Source of the DNA: Polytrichum commune
Taxonomy: Eukaryota > Streptophyta > Polytrichopsida > Polytrichales > Polytrichaceae
Assembly (NCBI GenBank): GCA_950295325.1
Contig: OX485804.1
Coordinates: 20,958,001 to 21,022,000 of the forward strand
DNA length: 64,000 bases
Direction of reading: 5' to 3'
A program made the position numbers and the translations under genes. Below the pieces are notes generated by a model. That model was not told where the DNA came from. It ran no database searches and saw only the letters and a program-made list of their open reading frames with translations. Within the stretch, counting starts at the first letter, position 1, and the number at the start of each line of letters is the position of its first letter. Below, one piece after another: positions 1 to 11,560 of the stretch.

Positions 1-1310
1 GGCTGAACTATAATCATTTCACTCCCTCCTGCCTCTCTCATGCTAACAATACACAATCATCTCACACAATGGCGTGACACTTGGCTTCTCGGCTTCCTTT
101 CAGCCTATAGTAAAACTTGAGTATAGTCCATAGTTAAACTATAGTCAGACTAACGCTCGGCTGGCCCAACTTCTCCCTCTCCCATGTAATCGAAGGGTCG
201 CTCAACAAGGCTTCATGTTTCCTCATACAATAGTTCGGCTTCCCTTCACTCTTGATCGCTTAGGGCTTTGTTCTTCAACGACACCAACCCATAGTTGCAC
301 TCGCTTCACTCTCGGGTAGTGATCTTCTCACTTCCCTCATTTAGGTTTCACCTTCTTTGGCCAAGGATATCACATACATTCCTCACTCTATCTGGCTCTC
401 TGCTCATAGTTCGCCTCACTTTCTTACTCTGTTTCAGTCAACTATACTTGCAATCTCCCTTTAGACGATTGTGTCTTCCAGAATGGCCAACGGTTTCACA
501 ATTTGTTCACCCATTTCTCATCGTGACTCACACTTTGTTTCTCATGCTTTCTTCATTTCTCAACTACTGAATTACAATAAGGGTTTTTTGCTTAGATAAT
601 TGTTCACACAATGTTCCATTCTCTTCAACTGTAATCTCACTTTGGAATTCGCTCGCTCATCTCTTGTACACTCCTAATTCTTCCTTGCCCAAGTTGCCCT
701 TCGCAATTTATTTTTTTCTTCTCAATTCCAGTGACACTCATCTTCTCACCAATCAATTAATTTGATGCTCATTTCACTTCATCCCTATCAACTCTCACAG
801 ACTTGCTCTCGCAATCAATGTTCACACAATTCCTCTTACACTACTATCTTATTCACCAACTCTCACAACAATGAACAACAATACTTTTACACTCGCATTC
901 CAGTCATCTAAACAAAAAATAGTTTGACCTCTCACTCGGCCATTCAACATATGTCAATTCAATTAACAATGTTCTTTCATAGTAATCAGTAACCCGCAAT
1001 CACTGCGGTGTTTACTCTAGGAAATAGCTCAACTATAGACCTCGCCCGAATGCGGTGCTGAGGGAGACACGCCTATTGTTTTACAATGCGCTCAATGTTC
1101 TTAGATAATGCCTGCTTGCTTCTCCCTCACCAGCCCTCTTACAGGGTGGGAAGAAGATGGTAGTTTCCGTAACCAACTGGCTAGGGCCTCCTACGGCCGT
1201 GACTATAGTTATAACTTCCTCCTAGCCAAATGTTCAACTATAGTCATCCCTTTGAATGAACTTCATCCGTTCCTCACTATAAGCCTATAGTTAACTAAGT
1301 GACCAAAAAT
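1..1310. other. gene-free pyrimidine-rich stretch
   Basis: No convincing gene is seen. The plus strand is strongly C/T-biased and contains a recurring palindromic ACTATAG/CTATAGT motif near both ends (about 105-160 and 1025-1290). Short open frames here are low-complexity Ser/Leu/Phe-rich translations of the pyrimidine tract and show no domain. It may be the eroded leader or LTR of a retroelement, but no boundary can be shown. Confidence 0.4.
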
Positions 1311-1682
1311 TTGGCTCACAGTCACCACAAAGCATATTGCGATACATGGAGTGCAGATATGGTTAATATAACATAAATGCAAAGCAAATTCTATGACGCT
1401 AGTGATCTTGCAACTATGTTGCAAAAAGACACCACCATGTTGCTAAAAACAAAGTAATCTTCTCCAATCTATGAAGATTGAATTCACCATTGCCATGTTG
1501 CGGGCGCAAGTGGTAGCAGTGAAGCAAAATCTCTATTTATGCAATAGAGCATAAAGAAGGATGCATGAGGCACAACTTAACCACTTGCCCATGCATGTAA
1601 TTTATTTTTTGGACTAACACTAATATTTGAAACACAAAAAAGTATACATACTTTGTACTAAGAATCGATTAGTTTCCATTAC

Positions 1683-1780
1683 GTAGAGAGACAATTTCGC
1701 TATTGCGAATCAAATTGCCAACCACTTTGTTCAGTTTGGGTACCTTTCCACTATCATTCGGTAAATTAGGGTCATCTCAT
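1683..1780 (-). repeat. SINE-like dispersed repeat, copy 1
   Basis: On the minus strand this segment aligns with segments at 11,420-11,560 (minus), 34,568-34,736 (plus) and 41,552-41,662 (plus). The shared core reads GATAGTGGA, GGTACCCAAACTGAAC, then AGTGGTTGGC and a block resembling the pol III B box (GGTTCGATTCC in the best copies). In this copy the B-box block has decayed to ATTTGATTCGC. Sequence on both sides is unrelated to the other copies. Confidence 0.55.
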
Positions 1781-2084
1781 ACCATCATTATATCTACTTT
1801 TAAGAGGTTTGCCAAAGGTCTCAAATGACCTCATATGTCCCCATGTTGTTTAACCTTTGCTCCATATTTGCTTTCCACATCTCTAGGCTAGATTTTGGAA
1901 CAATAGGCAATGATGTAGCTATAATTTGGTTGAACGCTTCCATCTTCGGTATCCTAGGAACTAGTTGAGTCGTATACTTGACCATAGTGGTCCTCTTCCT
2001 CTGTAACAAAAGTTATAGGTTAATTATAGTATAAAAACACTTTGGCTCCAATATCCCGGAATTGAAGGAACCATAAAGGCTAAT

Positions 2085-2428
2085 TGTTAGATGGAGGGTT
2101 TATATATGATGTTATGGTATATATGATTTTTGGGGATTTGGTCCGCCACTAATAGTTTTTTTATTGGAATCAATAGGAGATAAGATTGCACAAGCATAGA
2201 CACCTATACAAAGGCATACGAGCAATGCTTGGATTGAAATGGTCTCATACTCTCCTTGCTTTGCCTTTTATTGCTTTTCTTCTTTTCATTGGTTCACACA
2301 AACAATATGGGATAACTCGTATCCCTCTTCAGATTAGCATGGTAGCCTTATTCTAACCTTATTCTTGCTCATGCTTCTTTTTTTGTATTTTTATTGACTA
2401 CGAGCAATCTAGTGCTCTACCTTCTACA
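2085..2428 (-). mobile_element. candidate 3' LTR of a copia element
   Basis: This lies immediately downstream (minus strand) of the copia RNase H end. The purine run AAAGTGGGAG, a plausible polypurine tract, directly precedes the TGTAGAAGG terminus at 2428. Reading to 2085 gives a 344-bp segment whose two ends form an imperfect inverted repeat (TGTTAGATGG and, reversed, TGTAGAAGGT), with the TG...CA boundaries usual for LTRs. No second LTR was found in the window, so the far boundary at 2085 is an inference. Confidence 0.4.
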
Positions 2429-2715
2429 CTCCCACTTTGCGAGTAGTCAAAGGCTTCTAAACTCATTGCCTTTGTTAAAGTTTGATGCCTATCTTTTGCA
2501 AGTGATTTGGTTAGCATGTCCGCTATCATATCATCCGTAAGACAATTCTTCAAACATATCTCTTGGTTTTCTAGTTTCTCTCTAATGAAGTGATGTTGTA
2601 CATCGATATGTTTGGTGCGAGAATGGTGTGTGGGATTCTTTGCAAGTGCTATGCATTCATGATTGTCACAATGAATGGATGTCGGTCCTTTGTGCACATA
2701 TCCCACATCCGCCAA
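2398..2715 (-). pseudogene. Ty1/copia Pol, RNase H C-terminal fragment
   Basis: About 105 residues of the C-terminal RNase H region of a Ty1/copia polyprotein. Visible copia hallmarks, in order, are IHCDN (with the active-site Asp), ALAKNPTHHSRTKHIDVQ, HHFIREKLENQ and DMIADMLTKSLAKDRH. The frame continues a few codons upstream (LLLADVGY), then matches nothing recognisable, and no reverse transcriptase or integrase is seen beyond about 2735. It is therefore a truncated relic, not a working element. The open frame runs to the end of the polyprotein (GSVEG, then stop) and overlaps the start of the candidate LTR, as is common in copia elements. Its role in an intact element would be removal of RNA from the RNA/DNA hybrid during reverse transcription. 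Identification is firm; the exact upstream break is not. Confidence 0.9.
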
Positions 2716-5700
2716 AAGTAGAGAGGAAACCTTGAGAAAAAGGAAAATAGAAGATGATTGAGTGATGTTCTAGAGTGAAGATAGCAATCCTATTGTATGA
2801 TTAATGAACAATAATGTGACAAATGCTTGTAATAGACACTAGTAAAGCCTTCCTTGAGAGTTTGTACCTTGGGTTTTGGTTTATTTCACTCATAGCAAAA
2901 ACCTAACTACAAGCTACAATAATATATTAAGGTTTATTTCTAGATCTACAAATACTATGTTGCTTGCATAGTAATAAATCCCTTGACAAGATGTAGAGCA
3001 TGAATTCTACGGTACTACAATAGATTGTATTGAATGTCAAATGTCCCCTTGCATTTCATTTATAGCCAAATTATTAGAATTTAATGGAATATAATCTTTA
3101 AATGGATAATTATATCGCTAATTATTGATCATTGCTCACATGTTACTCCTCACCACTCATCGCTCACCGCTCGCACGCTAGTTTCCCTCGTGTGGGTGAT
3201 AAGTTGTTTTCCAAGTCCTCTAGGGCTCCTAGGATGCATAAGATATGTTTGCTCTTGATCTGGATAGGCACATGCACTTTGAGGGACTACAAAAGGTGCA
3301 TGAGGCTAATGTGGATACCTCCAACTACGTGGAATCATATAGCTGATGGATTTGAGCATTAGAAGCTCGACCATGTTAGTAATTGCAGATCGAGACCAAA
3401 GAATTTGAAATCTTCAAAATTGGAGTTCAGGTAGGTGTTGATATGGGCTTTGGAATCAAAGATTCTCTACTTACTAATATGGTGTTATAGGGGGAATTCT
3501 TTTATCGTTCAATGTTGTGTAAGTGGACAACATCATTAGCAAATTGTACATGGGTCATTTGCCAATGAAAACCAAGCTTAATGTTAGTATTGGTTGTGTC
3601 ATGTCTCTAAAGTGGTGACATGTAAGATAAAATGTTGTTGAATTGCTTTTTCATTATAGAATACCCACACTTCAAGTTGGTCGCCACCTCATAATCACAT
3701 GTCGCCTCCTAATTTGCCCACCTTGGGCACAAAAATCAAGCATGCCATAGCTCGGTGGATAGCACTCCTCATTGTGGAGGATGTTGGGTGTAGTTTGATT
3801 TGTGCGAAAGTAACTAACCAAATATCATAATGACGCCAACTAAATCACCATGTATTACTCGGCCATTGCATTAAAGCAATAGTAATGTCAAATAAGAGCC
3901 AAAAATAGGTGTTCAATTAAGGAAACTACTTGAATTAACCTCGTCTACCTTATATCCATTCTAGAATCTATGATGACATCATGTTATCGGGAGGTTTGTA
4001 GTTGTGTGTGCATGGGTTCATGATGATGAGCAATCGGATTTGTAAACGTGACTTTTGTAAGTTGGCGTATGATACAATTGGGGATCATCACCAAAGAATA
4101 TTCTCCCAAAATCTTTTAAATGAATATCTAGTCCAATCTCATCAAATAGAAGATGCCAACCATGAGTCAACATGAGGCCAAAATAAAAGGAAGACACTTC
4201 AACCTTGGGCATTGACTCCACTTATGTCCAATCTCATCATAACACACACCTTTATGGTGGGCATTTTGAACTTCAAGCCCTATAATGCTTATGCAACTCA
4301 AACATATGTGTCCAATTTAAAAGAATGACCACATAAAAGCCATACATTTTATTGTCTTTATTGGTTCACAAAAACAAGTATCTTTGGCGAAGGTATATAC
4401 TGGGGTTGCTTCATAGTCTAAAGTGCATGTAGGTTGTATTCAAGTAAATCTAGACATATATTCAAAATCATGACTTTTTGGTTGCTTCACTTCTATCATG
4501 GGATCTACAATATACTTTTGATATATCTAAAATTTATGGAAGATGTGTGAATCTTTGTTGACTGCTTGATTAAATCCTATTAAAATGTGATTTTAGAATA
4601 TAAATATTTTATATGAAATTTATACAAATAAAACTTGAATAGTAAAAATAATCAAAACAATTGCTACAATATTATCCTAATCAACTTTGCATATTCTACC
4701 GAAGGATTTTACCACACAATCCTATCATAAGATCCTATGATATAATTCAACATGTTATAAGTATGGACTTGGACTTAGTCCAATTTTACTTAAGTGTGGG
4801 TTATCCCCGTCCATCCTTCCAAGTTCTTTTTCATTTGCACCACAACAATTGTCATGTGCTTTTTAGGGTTAAGGTATGGTCGAACAAACTTCCGCTCGTA
4901 TGGTAATGAACAATGTGAAGAATAACTTGCCTACTTGAAGACCTTAAGATTTGAACAAATGGTGAACTGGGATTAGATACGGGTAGCTTCAAACTTTTTT
5001 TTTTTGGGGGCGGCCCTTAAAGCAATAGTTTTTTTAGTAGCTCATAGGCCATTTTATGGGAAGTCCCAAAATTTGGAGACATGCCTATGTTCAAATCTAT
5101 GAATCCAAATAAACATGCTTAAAAATGTCAAATCATCATCTTACACGTGCACCTATAGTTGAAGTTGTGTGTGGTTATGCGGGAGATCAAAAAACAATAC
5201 AAAACATATATATGTGTTATAAAAAGGTTAGACTACAAGCTAAAGGTTAACAATTATTGTAGTTAGCATTTTGTTATGACGTAATTAATCAAAACCTAAG
5301 GAAGGCTTGTTGGGTGTCTCTTATATGCATATGTCACATTACATCTCATTAATTAGACAAAAGGATTGCTATTTCACTCTAAAACATAATTGACATGCCA
5401 TTCACTTCTCTTTTCTTAGGGATTCTTCTCAAGATGTTAATTTTAGTATTTCATTTAGTCTTGTATTTTGAATGTGATATGTAATTCTTTAATTTCTTGA
5501 CAGTAAAGTGTACCAATAGTCTTTGGTAACCACGGTTTTTTGAGTGTAACAATTGTCTTTGTAACCATTAGCCAATGCATTTTCAAATCACAATAAGTTC
5601 TTTCATCAATTGGTTAATTCTAATGCAAAACAAATTGTTTATTTATTACTTCCAAGATTTTAATGATTACTCACAATTGTGCAATTAATAGCCAAAATAA

Positions 5701-5877
5701 AGTCAAGTTATAGTCTTGGTTGCCATGCACAACCTACAACATCAACAACAACAACCCATGTAGCAAAGAAGAACACAATGGATTTGGTTAGCTTGCATTT
5801 CACTCTCATAGATCATAGTTCCTAAACTAGGTATCCGTTTAAGATTCCTACTTAACCCAAAGACCACTCGTGCCTTG
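2716..5877. other. gene-free AT-rich stretch
   Basis: No supported coding region. Open frames are short (80 codons or fewer) and lack recognisable domains. The only substructure seen is the tRNA-like segment near 3745-3806, listed separately. Confidence 0.5.
3745..3806 (+). repeat. tRNA-like segment (SINE head or tRNA relic)
   Basis: TAGCTCGGTGGATAGCA resembles a tRNA D-arm/A box. It is followed by a 4-bp stem with a 7-nt loop (CTCC, TCATTGT, GGAG) in the anticodon-arm position, and then by GTAGTTTGATTTG where a B box would lie. The acceptor stem does not pair and the T-stem is poor. It is not a functional tRNA gene and is better read as a tRNA-derived SINE or a decayed tRNA. Confidence 0.35.
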
Positions 5878-6418
5878 GGGGTTGTTTACATGTAAAAGTT
5901 GTGATTGGTTGTTGAACTCAACTCAGGACCACTTTAGTTTACATCAAGGAAAAAATGTCAAAGTGACCATGGAGTTCGAGGTCCCCAAAAGACATATTTT
6001 AAGGCCTACATCATCCACTAACATGGTCCAATGGGTTTTGCGGTAGGAGAGGCAAAATAAATGCTCTAGTAGAAAAGGGCAGGGGCCCATGCCAAAGAAA
6101 TGTTGTTATAACATTTTTTTTATCAAATTTTTGTGGGAAAAGAAGATGACGACAAGAGAAGACAAGAGAATGGTCAAACTTGAATTTTTTTCAAAACTGC
6201 CCTTTTTGGGCATATATTAAAAAAATCGGTACATTCATTTTTTGGTGCATGGTCATTCCTCTTGGTCCACATTTAGTTTACACCTAGTGAGGGGCCCAAA
6301 GGCTTTGTAAATTGACTTTTTAAGAAATTAGACCATGAAAGTTGGACCAAGACGTTGGACCATGGAAAAATACCATGTTCTATGGTCCAACTTCATGGTG
6401 CATGGTGTAAACCGGCCC
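5878..6418. mobile_element. PIF/Harbinger-like MITE, family 1 copy 1
   Basis: A 541-bp element homologous throughout to 24,730-25,298. The ends are inverted: GGGGTTGTTTAC at the left and GTGTAAACCGGCCC at the right. The right flank is TAA and the left flank is TTG, a probably decayed target duplication. There is no transposase coding potential. Confidence 0.7.
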
Positions 6419-6421
6419 TAA

Positions 6422-7671
6422 ATCTTCTTGATAAGGATAGTGCAATCCTCACTAGGTAACAAATATTAGGGCACATTTTGTCCTCCACCCTTCACAATGT
6501 CAATAATAATCAAGTGGCCTCTCTCTGAGACTAACCCTTGGCCTTTCTATATCTCAAACACTTCCTCTACCACTCACAAGACTTAGTTATCCTCAAGTGG
6601 CTCATCTCCCAAGTAACCATTGGTAGCTCCTCTATCTCTCCCTATCACAAGATAAGTCTTCTATTCTCAATTGACAATTTAGTCGTTTCCTTCATTATGT
6701 ATATGATTTATTTGTACTTGAGATCTAGCCTAGTCGCTCATAGTCTCTCTCTTGATGTGTTGACCGACCGTAGTTTTTAACACACTTGTTCATCCTTGGG
6801 CATTGACTTAGTCACCTTCTTCAACCAATGGTTTTACAAAAATTCTTAACATATCTTGCTTAATATGACACTTGCCAATAGTTTCATCTCTTTATATTGA
6901 TGCATCTTTTTATATCGTTCACAATTCCATACATCAAGAAGATAGTTTTGTTGGACATCGACAACCTCACATAACATGAATCCAAGTTCAACAATAAGTT
7001 TTCTCGCAAAGTTACAATCTCACAATCCATGTATTGATTGCTAATTGTTTACTAAATAAAGTTTAAATATTGGCCTCGCATAATCCTTTTGCCGACGGAG
7101 ACAAAGACTATAAGTTTTACAAAGCGCTCAAATGGCCTTATCAACTAAAATGAGTCAATTGGGCCATTATGAGACAATCATTTTGTCACAATTGATGAGA
7201 TCTTTCATATTACCATTGATTATTTGCATGGTTTTATAAACATGTGTGGGTGTATTGGAATGGTTGAGTTGTATTTTAAGAACCCTCAATGGGTATTCTC
7301 TCTTACCAACTAACAATCATTACGTTCCCATCACGTTCCCTACATTAAATTGAGCGGACCAATTGACTCATTTTAGATGATAAGGCCATTCAAACTGATC
7401 AAAGGAATGTTTGTCTTGCTCCACTTTCCTCTGCCTCCTTATAGCGAGGGGGATGATATTGAACATATTGGAGAGACTTATTTGACGAGTAAGAGCATCT
7501 TCGCTTTGACAATGAAGAAGATGACTACATGCATGATATGGATTCTTCTTAACGATCTTACACTAATTGTGTGTTTTGTAGCTTAGGAGAAGTGGTGTAG
7601 AGCAAAAAGTGTCCATTTAAAGGCCTACTTACCTTAGGCAATATGAAGGATCACCGGTCTACAAGCTTTGT
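6422..7671. other. gene-free stretch
   Basis: No gene, tandem repeat or clear transposon boundary seen. Short open frames only. Confidence 0.45.
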
Positions 7672-8365
7672 ATATGTGGACTATAAGGCATGTAGGTGTT
7701 ACTTGGTTACTTTTCTAATCGAACCCCTGTATATCGATTGGATGTGTGGTTCGGTGAGGATCAAAGAACAAACACCATAAAGACACATGTTTAGAAGAGA
7801 TCAAATTGTGTCTTCAACTTTTATCAACTACCCACACTCAAAAACGGACACAATCCATAAAACCAATGTCCTCAATAAAAGCAATCATAAAACATGCACT
7901 TTTGATAACTGTAACTCGATCAACAGAGGTCCGATCTTTAATCCAGTTTTTGTTGATGCTTCATCGTACATGTGGACTATAAGGCACGCAGGTGTACTTG
8001 GTTACTTTTTCTAATCAAACCCCCTATATATTGATTGGGTGTGTGGTTTGGCGAGGATCGGAGAACAAACACCATAAAGACACATGTTTAGAAGCGATCG
8101 AATTGTATCTTCAACTTTTATCAACTACCCACACCCAAAAACAAACACAGTTGAAGAAACCCAATGTCCCCAATAAAAGTAACCATAAAACATGCACTTT
8201 TGGATCAATGTAACTCGATCAACGGAGGTCTGATATTCAATCTGATTTTTGCTGATGCTTCATCATAGATTTGCCAAAGCCAAAAAAAACCTCCGTTGTG
8301 TAGATCTAAATGGGTAAAAGTCGGAGAACATGTTAAACGAACGAAATAACACCCACATACCTTAG
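7672..8365 (+). repeat. tandem duplication of a dispersed repeat (about 295-bp unit)
   Basis: Two head-to-tail copies, about 7672-7966 and 7967-8267. Both begin near ATGTGGACTATAAGGCA and both contain GAACAAACACCATAAAGACA and AACTCGATCAAC. A tail to 8365 ends ACACCCACATACCTTA. Related copies occur at 29,060-29,393 (plus), 30,268-30,460 (minus), 31,446-31,540 (plus, fragment) and 36,690-37,030 (minus). The class of element is unknown. Confidence 0.7.
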
Positions 8366-10240
8366 ATTGAACGATCGAACCAACAAAACCAACATGGCAC
8401 ATTCTAGAAGAACTAACGGCGGTCCAATTCATACCCGATGGTCGGTCCATCCATCCATCCATCGGTCGGACGTGTGGCACATGGCACCTTCATTAGTGTT
8501 ATCATCCACAATGCTCTCATTGGTCCTAAAGCCCAAAAATCGGCCAATCGGGTGGCCGTGCAACCAAGAGATTTGTCCTTGAAGCCATGGGGCTGGGACT
8601 TGTAGTACAAGATCCAGAAGGCCCCTTTGAAGTCCCACTTTTGGGAACCCCGAACCAGTTGTTCCACAAGGGCCGGCTTGACCAGTTGGGAAGTTGGTGG
8701 CCCTATGACCGACCGACAGACCGACCGACCGAAAGAAAAGAAAAATGGTGAAGTGTGGGGCCCACGGTGACATGGCCGTAACTAATGAGTATTAGTTGCC
8801 CAACGACCTTATGCAACCTTTATGTTGACGGCAAGCCAGCCATATACGGTATCCGATTTCATCCGGGACTTATTTAGGCATATGTTTGAGTGTAAAGGTA
8901 TGTGGCCCTATTGTGTGCATTTCCAACTCCACCTGCAATTTAGGCTATTGGATCGGACCGGGAGTTGTCAAATATAGTTATCTATTGTCGTGTTGAGTGT
9001 CAAAATGGCAGTTGAGACATGAGTGCTTACTTTGTAGACATGGTTGAAGATACACTACATGTTGTTCTTGGTTCATAATTAGGTTGGGACCATTTCCATT
9101 TCCATGCTTGTTTGAAATTAGCGGTTTACATAGCACGTGACATCCAGTAGGGACACCATAATGACGTTGTGTCGTTGAAATAGCCTCACCCTGCACGGCC
9201 AGTCTATGGATCGTGAGATATGCACTTTGATTGGGGATCCGCAGAACATACAGACTCCAATCACAAATTTCTTGTTGATATTATTTTATGTCAAGAAACG
9301 CTAGCATATCGCTGACCACCTCCAATCTCGCACGACATGTGATATCCTCGTTGGACACGAGCATGGCAACTATAGACCATATTCTCAACATGAACGTCAA
9401 CATGCATGATGTTGTGAACGCGTCCCCTGGATATGAGCTACAGTAGGCATCCTTGTGCTACTACCTCATCCCTCCCACAACTCAACAACACGTCGAGGAC
9501 GCCTTGCTACAAGCTCCAGCAAGGCTCCCTTCGTGCAATATGTAGTCCATAACAAACTCTTCGACTCGTTGGTCCGATGACCAAACATATGTGTGGAACT
9601 GGAAATGCTTGCAATAGACACACATACCTTATCACATATGCGTCACCGGCTACACTAAGTACATGATTTTGCATGCCTTTAATAATTGGTGTGCCATGTT
9701 AATCAAATTGGTCTTCGTGACTTGTTATGTAGGATTGATAAAGTGTCGAGTGACACCCTCTCTAGTCGTTTCAAGGCAATTAATGTATGTTGAATGGTGA
9801 ATAGGGTGGGCCACATTAAATAAGACGTTAGCGTAGGAATTTCAATGCACCATAAGATACGCTTTTGATATAAGTCAACATGAACCGCAATAATTCTTAG
9901 GAGAGGTTCTACTAGCACACAAAGATGCGAGTGGACTTAGAAAACCATGTCCCCATACTCAATACAAGTGTGCGTCTCTCTCTCTCTCTCTCTCTCTCTA
10001 CAATGGCTAAATCATTTTGATTCTTCCCTCATAGCTCTCCTTTACACGTCTTTGTAACTTTTGAGCCATTTAGTCGTTGAAATAGGTAGTGGAGGTTACG
10101 GAACCCTTCAAGAGTCAACAATCCACATGATCTCTAAGTACTAAGTAGATCTCCAAGTCTTGTATCTCTGATGTGTAGCGCCACTTATTACATTATATTT
10201 GTTAGCAAGATTTCTAGAAGGTTAATACCATAGCACCATA
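8366..10240. other. gene-free stretch with microsatellites
   Basis: Overlapping open frames on both strands around 8413-8773 arise from slightly GC-richer sequence and have no recognisable domain. Simple repeats are CCAT at about 8446-8462, GACC at about 8707-8732 and TC at about 9974-10,000. Confidence 0.45.
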
Positions 10241-10380
10241 GAGGGCTCCCTATTGGGACTAGAAATGGTGATTTCCCCTTCAAGAATTGTCACGTGTCAT
10301 GTTCACATTCGCCATAGCTCACTTGTATTCCACATGGACACTACATTTCAGCACATGTAAAGATGAAGTAGGGAGCCTTC
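10241..10380 (+). mobile_element. 140-bp MITE with TA duplication, copy 1
   Basis: The ends are inverted repeats GAGGGCTCCCTA and TAGGGAGCCTTC, flanked by TA on both sides (10,239-10,240 and 10,381-10,382). Its reverse complement matches the element at 35,405-35,540 over its full length, which fixes both boundaries. TA duplication suggests a Tc1/mariner-type (Stowaway-like) element, although the terminal bases are not the classic Stowaway ones. Confidence 0.75.
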
Positions 10381-11419
10381 TACAGTGCTAGTGTTGAAGC
10401 GGTATACAGATGAATGCATGGTATCAATAATCAAACATCAATAATGATATCAAGCATTATGCCCATGAGTACCAAAATTGTAATACTAGTCGTGTGTTGA
10501 TATTTGGTGGGTATTTTAAGGTGAAAGAATCTTGATATACACAAGTTATTAGTTTGGTCGTTCTGATTCTAAACCATATTCATAGCATGTCAATTTTACT
10601 TGGAAGTGAAGATTCTTGCATGGTACACAAAGACATGAATGATCTCGAAACCAAAACAAAACAAAACCAACAAATAATAATAATAATAATAATAATAATA
10701 ATCCCACACCCTACTTGTATTACAAGATTTGAAATCCTCGTTATAAAACCCCAAGCGGTATTAACACCCAACCAACATTGCATAACATTACTAAGAAGGA
10801 ATGAAGGTCCCTTTTCTATATGGGGCTATTAGAATTGAATGATCTGTGATAGCAACTCGGGGGGTTCACTGGCGAAAATTGTAGAACATCGTGCGATAAA
10901 AAATAGGGTCCAATATATTCATTGTAGATAAATTTTATAAAAAATGTACATGTAAAATAAGGGATTTTAAAATAATGAAACATGCTTACATGTAAAATAC
11001 CATCACATATAATATTTTCAGGCTTTTTACATGTAAAATACCATCACCTTATAATCTTTTCTGCAAGGTAAATAACCCCCCAGTAAATAGGTCCCGAACG
11101 CACGTGTATGCAAAATATAAGAGGGAGTGAACCCCCCGAGGATAACAGTTGTCATGTGTCGAAGTTTACTGACACAATATGTGTTGGTACAACACGGCAG
11201 GCATGCAGGTTGGCTAGCTTGCTTAGTTTTTTTTTTTAAATAAGTTTTGGAACCAAAGGAGGAAAATGACCAAATTGCCGCATCACTCATGAAATGAACA
11301 ATACGCAAGTTGAAGAGGAGTATGGTTTGTTTAAAAATTCTCAAGATTTGTGACACTAGGAATGCATGACCCCAATGTTAAGTACTTTTTTTATTTTTTT
11401 TATTTTTTTTATTTTTTAA
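10381..11419. other. gene-free stretch with an AAT microsatellite
   Basis: Nothing gene-like. An AAT/ATT trinucleotide run lies at about 10,674-10,702. A short sequence, ACATGTAAAATACCATCAC, is duplicated at about 10,990 and 11,030. Confidence 0.45.
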
Positions 11420-11560
11420 CACATCATGTGCTTGACCACCTGGCTAGTTTTGTGTCAAGTAGAGAGACGATTTCATGGCCGGGAATTGAAGCGCCAACTA
11501 CTTTATTTGGTTTGGGTACCTCTCCATTGTCATCCGGTAGTTTAGGGTCATCTCGGACCA
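11420..11560 (-). repeat. SINE-like dispersed repeat, copy 2, with A-rich tail
   Basis: The minus strand carries the shared core (GGTACCCAAAC, AGTTGGCGCTTCAATTCCC) and continues past CATGATGTG. It ends in an A-rich tail made of repeated AAAATAAA-type units at about 11,385-11,418. An A-rich 3' tail next to a B-box-like block fits a SINE. No target duplication was identified. Confidence 0.55.

Noticed and set aside
3745-3806. Functional tRNA gene
   Set aside because: The D-arm and anticodon-arm look plausible, but the acceptor stem does not pair and the T-arm is poor.
8413-8773. Overlapping open frames on both strands near 8.5 kb
   Set aside because: No recognisable domain in any frame; composition reflects GACC and CCAT simple repeats.
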